A stretch of 64,000 nt of DNA from Firmicutes bacterium AM31-12AC (GCA_003480425.1 QUJA01000008.1:39760-103759); one strand, 5' to 3'. Counted from the stretch's first letter, positions 31,610 to 40,991 are shown. The notes: a model not told the origin generated them from the letters alone. Numbers and translations: made by a program.

Positions 31610-31860
31610 TCAGCTAAAATATCATTGATACTAGGTACCCACATAGCATGACTTCCGTTTACCATCTTAATCTGAAGATATGGTTCACACTTAAATAAGT
31701 CACCCTCATTTAAACCCCATGCTTTTGCCGTCTGCATATTACATGGAATACCATCTGGATATCCTTTCTGGTATACTACAAACATGTTTTTACCATTCCA
31801 ACCATGTCTAAATATTTTCTCTCCTGATTTTACTTTTTCTAATGCTTGTCCAAAATTCAT
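31588..31860 (-). CDS. Tad2-like (DUF2829) anti-Thoeris protein, 90 aa
   Basis: The order MNFGQALEKVKSGEKI, RHGWNGKNMF, Y.QIKM, MWVPSINDILAEDWE is the DUF2829 signature. This family includes Tad2, phage proteins that bind and hold the Thoeris signal molecules (cyclic ADP-ribose forms) and so block that host defence. The length, about 90 residues, fits. The ATG at 31860 follows GGAGGAG. Function assigned by family, not shown here. Confidence 0.8.
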   Translation of the reverse strand: MNFGQALEKVKSGEKIFRHGWNGKNMFVVYQKGYPDGIPCNMQTAKAWGLNEGDLFKCEPYLQIKMVNGSHAMWVPSINDILAEDWEYIH

Positions 31861-31864
31861 AATC

Positions 31865-32404
31865 TTACTCCTCCGGATATTCTTCTTCAGCATATTCTGC
31901 TGCAAATCTATCAATATTCTGAATTACTTTCATTGACTGTAAATAAGCTGCTCTGAACGGATTACCGTTAATCTCATCATCGTATGGTCGGATATCCAAG
32001 CTTACAGATGCGATGTCAATATCATCCAACAGAGCTACGGTTTCTTCACTAAGTCGTCTATGAGAGTTTCCAGACTCTATATATACCTGTGGTCCACGCT
32101 CATTAAATCTTACCTTAACTGGCAAATAAATAAATGGCGAATCACCCTCTTCTCTTGGTGCTTTAATCTTAACGTTCCAACCAGTCCCAAGGCGATTGAC
32201 ATCGTTCATAAGAGCATCTGCCATTTCTTCAGCAGTCACCTCTCTCTGACCACTACCATCGTCAATCAGACCTCCTGTAATGAGTAACGCAAAATTGCGT
32301 TCACCTTCTTTATTAAACTTTCCGCCTTCACCTCTAAAGTTCTTAAAAATAATTCTAGCGTCGTTAATCTGTAATACGTTTTTTGGTGCAAATACTAATT
32401 CCAT
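31865..32404 (-). CDS. Probable phage single-stranded DNA-binding protein, 179 aa
   Basis: Beta-rich core (NDARIIFKNFRGEGGKF, GTGWNVKIKAP, FIYLPVKVRF) and a long acidic C-terminal tail (AAEYAEEEYPEE), as expected for phage SSBs whose tail recruits partners. It lies 750 bases downstream of the helicase-primase-polymerase gene. Family match is by pattern only. Confidence 0.6.
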   Translation of the reverse strand: MELVFAPKNVLQINDARIIFKNFRGEGGKFNKEGERNFALLITGGLIDDGSGQREVTAEEMADALMNDVNRLGTGWNVKIKAPREEGDSPFIYLPVKVRFNERGPQVYIESGNSHRRLSEETVALLDDIDIASVSLDIRPYDDEINGNPFRAAYLQSMKVIQNIDRFAAEYAEEEYPEE

Positions 32405-32489
32405 AATTTTAAATCTCCTGTTTCTTTTATTTGTCTTGGATTTTGATTCATAAGTTTCGTAAATATAGCTTGATAACGACCATAAGCAT
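32395..32489 (-). pseudogene. Frameshifted fragment with good ribosome binding site
   Basis: AAAGGAG and an ATG start a frame that ends after 14 codons, while the adjoining frame reads YGRYQAIFTKLMNQNPRQ and on to the start of the SSB gene. One indel just after the start codon would create a 30-residue peptide. Confidence 0.35.
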
Positions 32490-32511
32490 CACTCCTTTCA
32501 CTGAGATTAAT

Positions 32512-32552
32512 TAAAAAAGAAAAGAGCCTAAGTCATTTTGACCTAAGCCCCT
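32512..32552 (-). terminator. Intrinsic terminator of the repeated GAGCTTAGG family
   Basis: GGGCTTAGGTC and GACTTAGGCTC pair across AAAAT and are followed by TTTTCTTTTTT in the minus direction. Nearly the same hairpin recurs at 42.4, 42.9, 44.2 and 45.8 kb. Confidence 0.8.
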
Positions 32553-32570
32553 TTGTCATCTTAAAAATAT

Positions 32571-32783
32571 TTAGTTTTCTTCTTCTCTCTTTTTAAACCA
32601 TCTGAATCCCGGGTCTATACTTCGAACGCCCACCATTACTCCACCGATAGATGTCAGTAATATACCGACACCTAATTCTAATAAATTAGTCGCCAGTTTA
32701 CCATCTTTGACTTTTACGGAATCGTATATTAGAGCCACTCCTTCCCCACCAATTACAGCATCTAAAAGTTTCATTTTTGTCAT
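32571..32783 (-). CDS. Small membrane protein, 70 aa
   Basis: A hydrophobic, glycine-rich helix (LLELGVGILLTSIGGVMVG, about residues 34-52) is followed by a basic tail (FRWFKKREEEN). ATG after TTAGGAGG; promoter copy 12 is 26 bases upstream. Single-gene unit with its own terminator. No family recognised. Confidence 0.7.
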   Translation of the reverse strand: MTKMKLLDAVIGGEGVALIYDSVKVKDGKLATNLLELGVGILLTSIGGVMVGVRSIDPGFRWFKKREEEN

Positions 32784-32808
32784 AGTTTTGTACCTCCTAA
32801 TATTTTTC

Positions 32809-32835
32809 TCATAACATCATATGTATTTTTCGCGG
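32809..32835 (-). promoter_or_regulatory. Recurrent promoter-like motif, copy 12
   Basis: CGCGA and TATGAG boxes at standard spacing, upstream of the 70-residue membrane protein gene. Confidence 0.7.
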
Positions 32836-33141
32836 CTAATCTCTACGTAATACAAAGCAAGCAATACGATGAATCTTCTCCTGCTCGGTTTTTGATAAAT
32901 CGTGAAACAGCGTGAACCCAGTAGCTCCATTATAATCATCACGGAACTGTTTATAATATTGACTACTCTTCCATAAGTCTGGATAGTCATTTTTATACTG
33001 GACAAGCTCTTTTGATTTCTTATCATAAAAATGGTCGCTTATAACGTTATTATTCAATTCATAGTATATATAGGAATGTACTATTACGAACCTTTGAAGA
33101 AAGTCTATATATTCCTGCATTGTTAAGTTGTATGGTTTCAT
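32836..33141 (-). CDS. Hypothetical protein with ligase-Ia-like pattern, 101 aa
   Basis: HSYIYYELNNNVISDHFYD has the spacing of domain Ia of NAD-dependent DNA ligases (YY..d...sD..YD), but no adenylation domain follows. Phages do carry such stand-alone fragments. It lies just downstream of the polymerase gene. AGAGG precedes the ATG. Confidence 0.6.
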   Translation of the reverse strand: MKPYNLTMQEYIDFLQRFVIVHSYIYYELNNNVISDHFYDKKSKELVQYKNDYPDLWKSSQYYKQFRDDYNGATGFTLFHDLSKTEQEKIHRIACFVLRRD

Positions 33142-33157
33142 AAATACCTCTTATACA

Positions 33158-36100
33158 TTAATAAAACGGTAAAGCGTCTACATCTTCATCAAACGGCACT
33201 TCTTCTGGAGACCCTTCTGGGATATTCATAAAATCTGGTACAACTTTACTTGGAACGTATGGATCGTCTGAAGCAAACCACTCAAAGTCAACATATTTAT
33301 TAATGGTATCAATTGCATCGTCTACTAACTTGGTGAAGTATGATGTATCAATAGCATCTTCGTTGATGTCTCTAATAATTTCGGATTCAAGCCAACGATA
33401 ACCTGTAGTTCCAGATGCTGCAGCACGTTTATCGCCATCGATACGGTACATTTCGCCTCCACCATGCCCCGGTTTAATTGGACAGAAATGTCCTACACGT
33501 CCTACAAATTGGTAATTATGACCTGTTTCAATCTTTTCGTTCAGTTCAGCTGCCAATGTTTCAAACATTATGTCTGATAACTTACCTTGTTTATACTTAG
33601 TTTTCGTCTTATCTAATTCACGTTCATATGTACTAACATCCGGTAAAGATTCATTCATATCCAAATATAACGCGCCTTGTGACGCTGAGAATGTATCACA
33701 TAAATCATCAAACACGATTTTCTCGTGACTAAATAATGTTTTAAACACATATGGTACTGCAAACTGGTCTCCAGTGGCCGTCCATTCTCCATCTTTAGTC
33801 TTAGCAATATAAACTGCTTTATTAACCAAACAGAACTTCTCGAACTCTGCCTCAGTCTCAAACGAATAACCATACTCTTTACCAAAGTCAAGAACAAACT
33901 GCTGAATTTCAGGCGTAGCATCCGGTATCTTTATTGAGTCTGTTTTGATATGAGCAACGGTGAATCCACGCTTCTGTACTTCGTGTTTAAGCAATGTCAT
34001 AAACAATGCACCGCGTTTAGCCACAATATTATCGATGTTACGTTCGTCTCTGAAGGCACACTTATAAGATGCTTTAGTCTGCCCATAGACTGAATTTACA
34101 ACTGTCTTCAGAGCATTAGCAAGCATCTTCGTTGTAAGCTTACCTTCAATAACCTGCTGAATATAAGGTTTAAGTTTCCCATCAAATAAACCGTCGATAA
34201 CATCCCAATCTTTATGTTTAATAGATACACGTCCGTCAACAATATCTTTAAAGGCTTTCGTGTACTCAGGTCCAAATAGAACCTCAGCAATAATACTTGA
34301 CGGATGCTGTCCGGTTACATCGCCATCCCATACGTCACCATAGAATCCGGGTTCTGAATACACACGTCCACCTTCACCGATTTCCTCTCCTAAATATGTA
34401 GACTTTCCGTTCTTATATTCATATCCTGGGAAAAATGGCAATATACTCCAACCATCTGGTAAAACCTCTCCCGGACTATAATCTCTATACAGAGGCATGC
34501 CGTCAGCGTTAAACACACGGAAACAGTAGTCATGTCCAAACTTCTCAAGATACTCTTCGTACTGGTCGCTACCAACCGGAAGTGCCAGATTACGGTAATT
34601 GAATTTGGACTGCGGATTACGATCATTACCGAATATAATTCTCTGAGATAAACTGTTAGTTGAATCGTTAACTGTCATACCAGTAATATCAGCGAGTATT
34701 TCTCTGGCAATCCAGTCACCTTTTAAATAATGAAACGTTGCTTCAGTCGCCACAACGTCATTTACACAATAATCAGCAACTAAAGGCCACTTCTCTTTTG
34801 GTACCGGCTCATCCCATGGCATACCTAATTCCTGATGGTGTGTTCCCGCTTTAATAATTGCAATTTCATCATCTGAAAAGCCCCTTTTTCTTAAACTCTC
34901 TTCTGATTGCTGACTCATTTCAATTTCAAGTTTCTTAAGACTCTTCTTATTACCAGCTGATGCAAAATCGTAAATATCGGTGTATGATAGATTGTAAGCC
35001 TCACCGAATTTGGCTTTTCGGCTAATATCTTTATCATTGTTGGTAAGTCTTCGCGATAAGTCGTATAATTGCGGTACTGTATAACCCATAAGACAAGCAT
35101 AAATCATATGATTATCATACTGACGGTTATAGAATCCAATTAACTTAAACTTAACAAGCTCCTCAATTTCGGCTGGAGTAGGATTAATAAGTTTGACAAC
35201 TGGTTTACCCAATCCTGCCATCTTGTAGCATACCAAGAACAGATTTGGAAACACCTCGATATCGTAAAATATTAGGGTATCTGTTTCACTATCATCTATA
35301 GTTTCACTAGCATTTTCTGATTTAAAATGCATTTCCGCTACCATCTTAAGACACGTATCGGATTGATTGCTGCTGTCTAATGCCAAAGCGTAAATTGCAT
35401 TTTTCATATCTGATACATCATATCCCATACCGCTTTCGTAAGCTTCTTCTAGTGTCTTATAAATCATGTCAATACTTGGTTTTGTATTACACATAATTTC
35501 TTTATTAATATGTCGTTTAAGAATAGCTCTTAGATGCTGCTCATTCTTAATACAGTCAAAGTTTCTCACTTTTTTTACTCCTTTCAATGGCAACCCACTA
35601 CTAATAGTTGCTACTGGAAGGTCATTACACTTTGATAGCCTCCTTCTTAATGAACTATTACCAGTGAATACCTTTACTTCAACATCATCTGTATAGATTC
35701 TGCTGAGTTTGGTTACATCATCCCCTGCATAAATATAATGAAGATGAATACCATTACCACCCTTACTTATTTCTGCATATGTCGAAGGCCATTTTGATGC
35801 TTCTTGTAGATTCTTATCAAAGCATTTATTACCATCCTCGTCTTTAATATCGAAGTCAATTACAATATGATTTTTCGGAACTCGTACATAATGAACCTTA
35901 GATGTATCAAGGTCTGATAGCTTTGTGGTTACTTTCTCCCATTTCTGCAATGGTTTCTCTGAGTCCTCCGTAGTTGCATACTGAGCAGTACAATCAGCAC
36001 ACATAGAATCAAAAAGAGAAGCCTGTTCTTTGAAATCAATCAAATGAACCTGCTCCTCTTCTTTTTCTCTAGGCTTTCTAGTCATATCCTCCTCGAATAT

Positions 36101-37393
36101 ATTTGTACGAAAACCACTATAATAATCAACTAACTTCATACCATCTTCCTGATTAACGCGGTCCTCATAATTCCAGAAATAGTTCTTTAACTCTTCCTTA
36201 AATATACGTTTGGAAAATGGTGTAAATACTTTAGCCTCCTCTACATACTGTTTATACATTTCCCACGCTGCTTTCAACGTAGTTCCGTCTTGTTTCTTAA
36301 ATACACTATATGAATCACATACAAAGTTATAGAAGTCGTTTGACGCCGACATCATATTCTTCGGAATATAATCGTCATAATACTCGATATCTTCTTTATA
36401 AACCTGTAAACAGTGATATGCAATCGCCCCAAGCTCAAATGGTATCTGCTTAATAAGCCTACGGTATTCTCTGACTCCAAGTTTCCGTCCGGATGGCGTT
36501 ACATCAATTAAACGTCTGAGCAAACCTGACTTTCCGTCTGTGATTTTTACAGGTCGATTAGTGCCTACAAATAAGAAACATTTAAAATGAGTTTCATAAA
36601 TACCCTTAAACTTTTCATTAATTGGCATCGTTTCGTGAGATACGAGTGAGTTCAACCTTGTGTTATCTTCAATACGTGACAAATCGCCGTCATGTTGAAT
36701 TGCTACCAACGGCGATGACTTAAACGGTTCTAACGCAAACGCATTATTGGCTTGACCTAACGCTTTTGCATCGAATGAACAATAATATCCATCAAATAAT
36801 TCCTGTACTATATTTAATATAGTAGATTTACCAGTTCCAGCAGCACCATATAACACCATAAATTTCTGAATATAGCGTGAGTCACCAGAGACTATAGCTC
36901 CGATGACCCATTCTATTTTATGACGCTCTCCTTCATTGTAGAGTGTACCAACAATTTTATCCCATGCGTCAACGGACCCTTCGACTAATGGGTAGTCAAG
37001 TCTTCGACTGGCATAAGATTCTCTTGTTAGTTCACTATTCGCAAACATAAGCTCTTCGTCAAGTTCATGATAGTTATCACGCATCTGTTTTTGACAGTAC
37101 TTATGAAACTTATCAATACATCCGCTGTCTGCATCCCACATATGTTTAATTACAGGTTTACCTAAAATATGATTTTCATGTTCTTCAACCCACCGCTCAA
37201 GCTCACGGTCGACTAGTCTTGTTACATCATCTTCATCTGTAGACCATAACTTCTGTTCCTCGTCCCATATAGCATAGAAATCCCTACCTCTAATCATAAG
37301 GTCTTTGGACTTCTTCATTATGAATTTAGGGAAGACTTCTGTAATCATTTCTTTTTCTTTCGGCTTGGTAGCAACAGTCATAAAGTCCAACAT
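33158..37393 (-). CDS. Fused helicase-primase-family B DNA polymerase, 1411 aa
   Basis: Residues 1-400: D5/SF3-type helicase with Walker A GAAGTGKST (183-191) and sensor block FVGTNRP (275-281). Residues 500-610: an AEP-like primase domain with VIDFDIKD (511-518) and EISKGGNGIHLHY (541-553), the pattern seen in NrS-1-type phage primases. Residues 705-890: 3'-5' exonuclease (FYDIEVFPN, YNRQYDNH, YCVND). Residues 1020-1200: family B polymerase motifs A (DGDVTGQHPSSI), B (KTVVNSVYG) and C (IKTDSIKI; the essential second Asp is kept). The gene is intact, with GGAGG 8 bases before the ATG, and is likely the core replisome of the element. Confidence 0.9.
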   Translation of the reverse strand: MLDFMTVATKPKEKEMITEVFPKFIMKKSKDLMIRGRDFYAIWDEEQKLWSTDEDDVTRLVDRELERWVEEHENHILGKPVIKHMWDADSGCIDKFHKYCQKQMRDNYHELDEELMFANSELTRESYASRRLDYPLVEGSVDAWDKIVGTLYNEGERHKIEWVIGAIVSGDSRYIQKFMVLYGAAGTGKSTILNIVQELFDGYYCSFDAKALGQANNAFALEPFKSSPLVAIQHDGDLSRIEDNTRLNSLVSHETMPINEKFKGIYETHFKCFLFVGTNRPVKITDGKSGLLRRLIDVTPSGRKLGVREYRRLIKQIPFELGAIAYHCLQVYKEDIEYYDDYIPKNMMSASNDFYNFVCDSYSVFKKQDGTTLKAAWEMYKQYVEEAKVFTPFSKRIFKEELKNYFWNYEDRVNQEDGMKLVDYYSGFRTNIFEEDMTRKPREKEEEQVHLIDFKEQASLFDSMCADCTAQYATTEDSEKPLQKWEKVTTKLSDLDTSKVHYVRVPKNHIVIDFDIKDEDGNKCFDKNLQEASKWPSTYAEISKGGNGIHLHYIYAGDDVTKLSRIYTDDVEVKVFTGNSSLRRRLSKCNDLPVATISSGLPLKGVKKVRNFDCIKNEQHLRAILKRHINKEIMCNTKPSIDMIYKTLEEAYESGMGYDVSDMKNAIYALALDSSNQSDTCLKMVAEMHFKSENASETIDDSETDTLIFYDIEVFPNLFLVCYKMAGLGKPVVKLINPTPAEIEELVKFKLIGFYNRQYDNHMIYACLMGYTVPQLYDLSRRLTNNDKDISRKAKFGEAYNLSYTDIYDFASAGNKKSLKKLEIEMSQQSEESLRKRGFSDDEIAIIKAGTHHQELGMPWDEPVPKEKWPLVADYCVNDVVATEATFHYLKGDWIAREILADITGMTVNDSTNSLSQRIIFGNDRNPQSKFNYRNLALPVGSDQYEEYLEKFGHDYCFRVFNADGMPLYRDYSPGEVLPDGWSILPFFPGYEYKNGKSTYLGEEIGEGGRVYSEPGFYGDVWDGDVTGQHPSSIIAEVLFGPEYTKAFKDIVDGRVSIKHKDWDVIDGLFDGKLKPYIQQVIEGKLTTKMLANALKTVVNSVYGQTKASYKCAFRDERNIDNIVAKRGALFMTLLKHEVQKRGFTVAHIKTDSIKIPDATPEIQQFVLDFGKEYGYSFETEAEFEKFCLVNKAVYIAKTKDGEWTATGDQFAVPYVFKTLFSHEKIVFDDLCDTFSASQGALYLDMNESLPDVSTYERELDKTKTKYKQGKLSDIMFETLAAELNEKIETGHNYQFVGRVGHFCPIKPGHGGGEMYRIDGDKRAAASGTTGYRWLESEIIRDINEDAIDTSYFTKLVDDAIDTINKYVDFEWFASDDPYVPSKVVPDFMNIPEGSPEEVPFDEDVDALPFY

Positions 37394-37448
37394 ATGTAAG
37401 TCCTCCCTCCTTGATTTATAGTTTCATCTAGCATTATTCAATTTTCCT

Positions 37449-37979
37449 CTACATTATACGATTCAGATACCATAGCATCTGAGTCCATGTGCTCACATCT
37501 CGCAAGTCCTCCTCAGCATGTGGAATTACGAATAACCCACCATGTCCGTCATGTGTATATCGCCTATCTAGGAATCGTTTGACAATACGACTAACTTCAT
37601 TCTCATCAAAATCATTGTCTGTCATACCACCAAGACCTAGATTTGTTATCATACGCCAGAACCACTGAACTGTTCGGTCGCCTACTGCTGGGTCAGCCAT
37701 GATGTCCTCACAACGATACGCTAATCCTAATATCATTTCGAGAACACTACATGGCCCATCTAGCTCATGCCCAACATTAATATGATTCTCGTAAGCAAAA
37801 GTCCATCTCATACCTTCTTCGCCATCTTCCGTACGGTTTTCATCATCAGCTAAAACCCAACGATATTCAACTGAATGCAGAAAATGTAATAGTTTTCGAT
37901 ATGAGATTTCTTTTGCAAACCGGTTACGACATACCACGTCATACATCCAATTAAAATATTCTTCTCTTAAATTATTCAT
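37449..37979 (-). CDS. Conserved phage hypothetical protein, 176 aa
   Basis: YFNWMYDVVC, then SYRKLLHFLH, then LDGPCSVLEMILGLA and WTQMLWYLNR form a family that is very common in Firmicute gut phages. Its role is not known to me. Directly upstream of the polymerase gene; ATG after GGAG overlapping the previous stop. Confidence 0.8.
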   Translation of the reverse strand: MNNLREEYFNWMYDVVCRNRFAKEISYRKLLHFLHSVEYRWVLADDENRTEDGEEGMRWTFAYENHINVGHELDGPCSVLEMILGLAYRCEDIMADPAVGDRTVQWFWRMITNLGLGGMTDNDFDENEVSRIVKRFLDRRYTHDGHGGLFVIPHAEEDLRDVSTWTQMLWYLNRIM

Positions 37980-38520
37980 CCTGCTCCTCTAAATAGTCGG
38001 AGAACCCACGATACTCTTTAAGAATTTCGTAATCAATCTTCTGTACATCATTTCTTACATATACAGTATCAGGATCGTCTTCATCATCCCCAAAGTGTGC
38101 CATGAAATCATCTCCAATAAGTTCCTCCACATTACCGATAATCTTCTTGTTGTCATTAGTTACGATACCGTCAGTCCAATACCATAGTGTTATAGTGATA
38201 TAATCAGTATCACCGACTTCATGTCTTCTAATAAGATACGGTTTATCAGTAGCATTGTCATCTTCTGTATTGACTTGTTTCTCTACACGCTCGTCTGACT
38301 CGGTTGAGTAATAATTATTCTCAATCAATTTCTCAGATACCTTACGATTAATCGTGTCCTCATCCATTTCTTTTTTCTTAGCATAGATTTCTTTTACAGA
38401 CTCTATCTCTTTCTTTGAAATCTCTTCATAGTGTTTCTTCATAATAAAAGCTGATGCTGCTACTCCAACTCCAGCACCCATTACGAAAGCTAACACATTA
38501 CTAATTACTTGTTTATTCAT
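37972..38520 (-). CDS. Membrane-anchored conserved phage protein, 182 aa
   Basis: Start at the ATG at 38520 after GAGGAG. A helix near residues 4-26 (ISNVLAFVMGAGVGVAASAF), a charged helical linker, then a conserved domain (YITITLWYWTDGIV, then FGDDEDDPDTVYVRND) seen in many phages. Topology: short inside or outside N-terminus with a large soluble C-terminal part. Function unknown. Confidence 0.75.
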   Translation of the reverse strand: MNKQVISNVLAFVMGAGVGVAASAFIMKKHYEEISKKEIESVKEIYAKKKEMDEDTINRKVSEKLIENNYYSTESDERVEKQVNTEDDNATDKPYLIRRHEVGDTDYITITLWYWTDGIVTNDNKKIIGNVEELIGDDFMAHFGDDEDDPDTVYVRNDVQKIDYEILKEYRGFSDYLEEQDE

Positions 38521-38686
38521 AATTGTTCTCCTCTTCCATTTCATTTGTATTAATTGTCATTACTGTTATTGCCAATCCACCAAAAAATATCGACATTGAA
38601 ATAAGCAGACCGCCTGCTATGTGACGATTCTTCTTGTTTCTTAATATATGCCCTAATACCGCAAAGTTCTTCTCTAATCTTTCCAT
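38513..38686 (-). CDS. Small membrane protein, 57 aa
   Basis: Start at the ATG at 38686 (AAGGGTGG upstream). Basic N-terminal half and one helix (GGLLISMSIFFGGLAITVM), ending in an acidic tail. Overlaps the next gene by 8 bases. Confidence 0.65.
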   Translation of the reverse strand: MERLEKNFAVLGHILRNKKNRHIAGGLLISMSIFFGGLAITVMTINTNEMEEENNYE

Positions 38687-38711
38687 ACACTTGCCACCCT
38701 TCTGTATGAAT

Positions 38712-38792
38712 CTAAGAATCAAGTACAGCAATACCTCCTACAAAACATATACCTGCTAAAGTTACGAATAGCACCGATAAACCTCGTATCAT
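38712..38792 (-). CDS. Hydrophobic micropeptide, 26 aa
   Basis: A very strong site (AAAGGAGGGG) precedes an ATG at 38792. The 26-residue product is one membrane helix (LSVLFVTLAGICFVGGIAVL) with an Arg near the start. Short but well formed; similar in style to single-helix leader or toxin-like peptides. Confidence 0.55.
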   Translation of the reverse strand: MIRGLSVLFVTLAGICFVGGIAVLDS

Positions 38793-38795
38793 GTA

Positions 38796-39020
38796 TCACC
38801 CCTCCTTTTCTGGCATAGCATTCTTGACAATATACACGCTCTCTCCGATAGTGGTACCTTTGATTTTACCTAATTTAAACCAGATATTTACTGTGGCTGT
38901 CCCAACACCAAGTCTCACTGCAGCTTGGTCGGCAGTCTCAAATAAAGTACCTAAGTCTGATATGGGTTTGTCTTCAAGATGGTTTTTAAGAATGAATATA
39001 ATAAGTTCGCGACCTGTCAT
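38796..39020 (-). CDS. Helix-turn-helix DNA-binding protein, 74 aa
   Basis: ETADQAAVRLGVGTATVNIW, then KLGKIKGTTIGESVYI, is an excisionase/MerR-like winged helix. AAAGGAG precedes the ATG, and a strong terminator lies upstream. Likely a small regulator of the element. Confidence 0.75.
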   Translation of the reverse strand: MTGRELIIFILKNHLEDKPISDLGTLFETADQAAVRLGVGTATVNIWFKLGKIKGTTIGESVYIVKNAMPEKEG

Positions 39021-39039
39021 ATTGGTGTATCTCCTTTCT

Positions 39040-39079
39040 AAAAAACCTCAGCCGATGTCACACCGACACCAAACTGAGG
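39040..39079 (-). terminator. Strong intrinsic terminator
   Basis: CCTCAG and CTGAGG enclose an inner GTGTCGGTGTGACA-type stem and are followed by TTTTTTAG in the minus direction, between the DUF6353-like gene and the HTH gene. Confidence 0.8.
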
Positions 39080-39136
39080 AAAGTCAAACATATCACGATA
39101 CGGATTGCCTGAATAGTATGTATTGAGACCTACTAT

Positions 39137-40060
39137 TCACATAGCATTAAGAATGTTACCATCCACATTGAAGTCAAGAAGAATAGTTCGTTCAATACCG
39201 TTAACAAATCTACGGGCTGCCTGATTATGACTATTATAAATACCGAAGTCGATTTTATCTATAATGTTCTTATCATAAATCCATCCAACACTCTGACCAG
39301 CAACTGTACGTTCGATACCAAGCATGTCATACACTTCATTCAGAAATAAATAGCCACGACCCTCTAATAAATCATTAGCATATCTCTGCTGATGTTTAAG
39401 GAACATAAGATTAGTTTCTGGATCTTTCGTCCATCCAGTACAACTCTCATCGAAGAACTTAGCAAAATCGCTGTAATTATCAATATCGCACACATCTACA
39501 TTCTTCTTAACTTTCTTTTCTTTACCAGTCTTCTCGTCAATAACAGTTTCTTCTACTTCTTCTTTATGAATGTTGTATCTAAGTTCACGATCAAGTTCAT
39601 GACCGAAACGTTCAACAACCCTTCCGCGATAGTCGTTGAAGTTCTTATTTACCACTTCATAAGCTGCAGCAATTGCAACATTACGTTTCTTGAGAATATT
39701 ATGACCTGCAAGAATGGCTGTGATTGACATGGTTCCAAGTGCGATTGAAGGAGCATACAATTTAAGAAGAGCAAGTCCTTTCTGTGTATACATGATAGTC
39801 AAATCTTTCTGATAGTCTTTTTCTGTATACTTCTCAGAATATCCATTCTCCTTAACGTATTGCTTTGTCTTTGCAATATGTTCCGTGTTTTCTGCCAGAA
39901 CATCATCAATTTTAGTTGTAGCTTTACATGCCATAACTGTTGTGGCGATAGTTCCTCCAACACCAGCAATTACAAGAATTTCTGGAGCATGTTTCCTCAT
40001 TTTGAAAGCAAGACCATTAAGTGATCTGCTAAGATTTGCTGGTAATTTAATATTTTTCAT
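39137..40060 (-). CDS. DUF6353-like two-helix phage membrane protein, 307 aa
   Basis: Two hydrophobic stretches (ILVIAGVGGTIATTVMA near 30-46; APSIALGTMSITAILAG near 105-121) flank a charged linker. The C-terminal domain (FFDESCTGW, NLMFLKHQQRYANDLLEGR, FLNEVYDMLGI, VGWIYD) recurs in 2767-3126 and, diverged, in the two 259-residue paralogues. The family is often annotated DUF6353 in gut phages. Probably lies in the host membrane; its task is unknown. Confidence 0.75.
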   Translation of the reverse strand: MKNIKLPANLSRSLNGLAFKMRKHAPEILVIAGVGGTIATTVMACKATTKIDDVLAENTEHIAKTKQYVKENGYSEKYTEKDYQKDLTIMYTQKGLALLKLYAPSIALGTMSITAILAGHNILKKRNVAIAAAYEVVNKNFNDYRGRVVERFGHELDRELRYNIHKEEVEETVIDEKTGKEKKVKKNVDVCDIDNYSDFAKFFDESCTGWTKDPETNLMFLKHQQRYANDLLEGRGYLFLNEVYDMLGIERTVAGQSVGWIYDKNIIDKIDFGIYNSHNQAARRFVNGIERTILLDFNVDGNILNAM

Positions 40061-40076
40061 AGTTTTCTATCCTTTC

Positions 40077-40376
40077 TTAAATATATTCTTTTACTTTACA
40101 TCCGGTTGCTTTTGTAAACTGTGCGACTGGAAATTCTAATTCTTCTAAATCAGACAGCATTACGTATCCCCATTCCCATTCGAAAATGTTGCAGTATCCA
40201 TATAGCAACCAATCTCCGTCTTCCTGTTCTTCTCCTTCTGTAATAATCCATGTACCAGGACCTTCTAAGTTAAAGAACATAGCTACGATTTCTGAATTTA
40301 ATCCTTTCTCCTCTTGCGAATATAATGGAAAATTCTTAAAACGATTTCGTAGCTCATTAGTCATAAGTTTACCCAT
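40077..40376 (-). CDS. DUF2958-like protein, 99 aa
   Basis: LYSQEEKGLNSEIVAMFF, then TWIITEGEEQ and GYVMLSDLEEL, is the DUF2958 layout found on integrative elements and phages. Single domain, soluble. ATG after GGAGG. Function unknown. Confidence 0.7.
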   Translation of the reverse strand: MGKLMTNELRNRFKNFPLYSQEEKGLNSEIVAMFFNLEGPGTWIITEGEEQEDGDWLLYGYCNIFEWEWGYVMLSDLEELEFPVAQFTKATGCKVKEYI

Positions 40377-40396
40377 AATGCTACCTCCATTTTGAA

Positions 40397-40980
40397 TTAA
40401 TCGATTGGCATAGCTTTAGGTAAACGAATATAGAACCCGTCCCTACCTCTAATCACTTCGGCCGTCCTAAGGTTAAACCAACCGTATTTACGTGCTGTGA
40501 ACGGTGCTGGTAATCCTGCCATATCATACATATCGCTACTGTTACAAGACCATATCCACGATCGCCATCAACAAGATCTCTCATCTGATCTAAAACCAGT
40601 TCAGCATCACCACGAGAATCAAATGAAATATCATCATAATCAAAACGTCCGGTCATATTAGCTGCCTTACGTGGTCTGTCGTTTCGGTCATCATAATAAC
40701 TGCGATAAGGTGGTCGACCATCGCTGCGACGTTTACCCCCTTTTTCACCGAATAGAATCATTTCCACTACATCAACTACAGCTTTCTTAAATGTAGGTAT
40801 AAGTACATCCATAAGTACATAATTACCTACATTAGAAGCATCATCCGAAACAATAAGTCCAGCAAATTTACGAACCTCATTAGGCTTTGCTTTAGCAGTA
40901 CCGGTAATTACTTTATCAATCTTACGTTTTTCTTCTGCTGCACTTTCTTGTGTATTTGTTTTCATTTTATATTCAGCCAT
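40397..40980 (-). pseudogene. Conserved phage protein split by a one-base deletion
   Basis: The N-terminal 130 residues (KFAGLIVSDDASNVGNYV, then VLMDVLIPTFKKAVVD) are normal; near 40535 the frame shifts and ends in an unrelated tail. In the adjacent frame the expected continuation DMYDMAGLPAPFTARKYGW, then FYIRLPKAMPID, is intact up to a stop at 40397. Adding one G after GTAGC restores a protein of about 194 residues. The family is a frequent phage protein of unknown role. Confidence 0.75.
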
Positions 40981-40991
40981 TCGTCTTCTCC

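Noticed and set aside
32836..33141. NAD-dependent DNA ligase
   Set aside because: Only the small Ia-like pattern is present; no KxDG adenylation motif or later domains exist.
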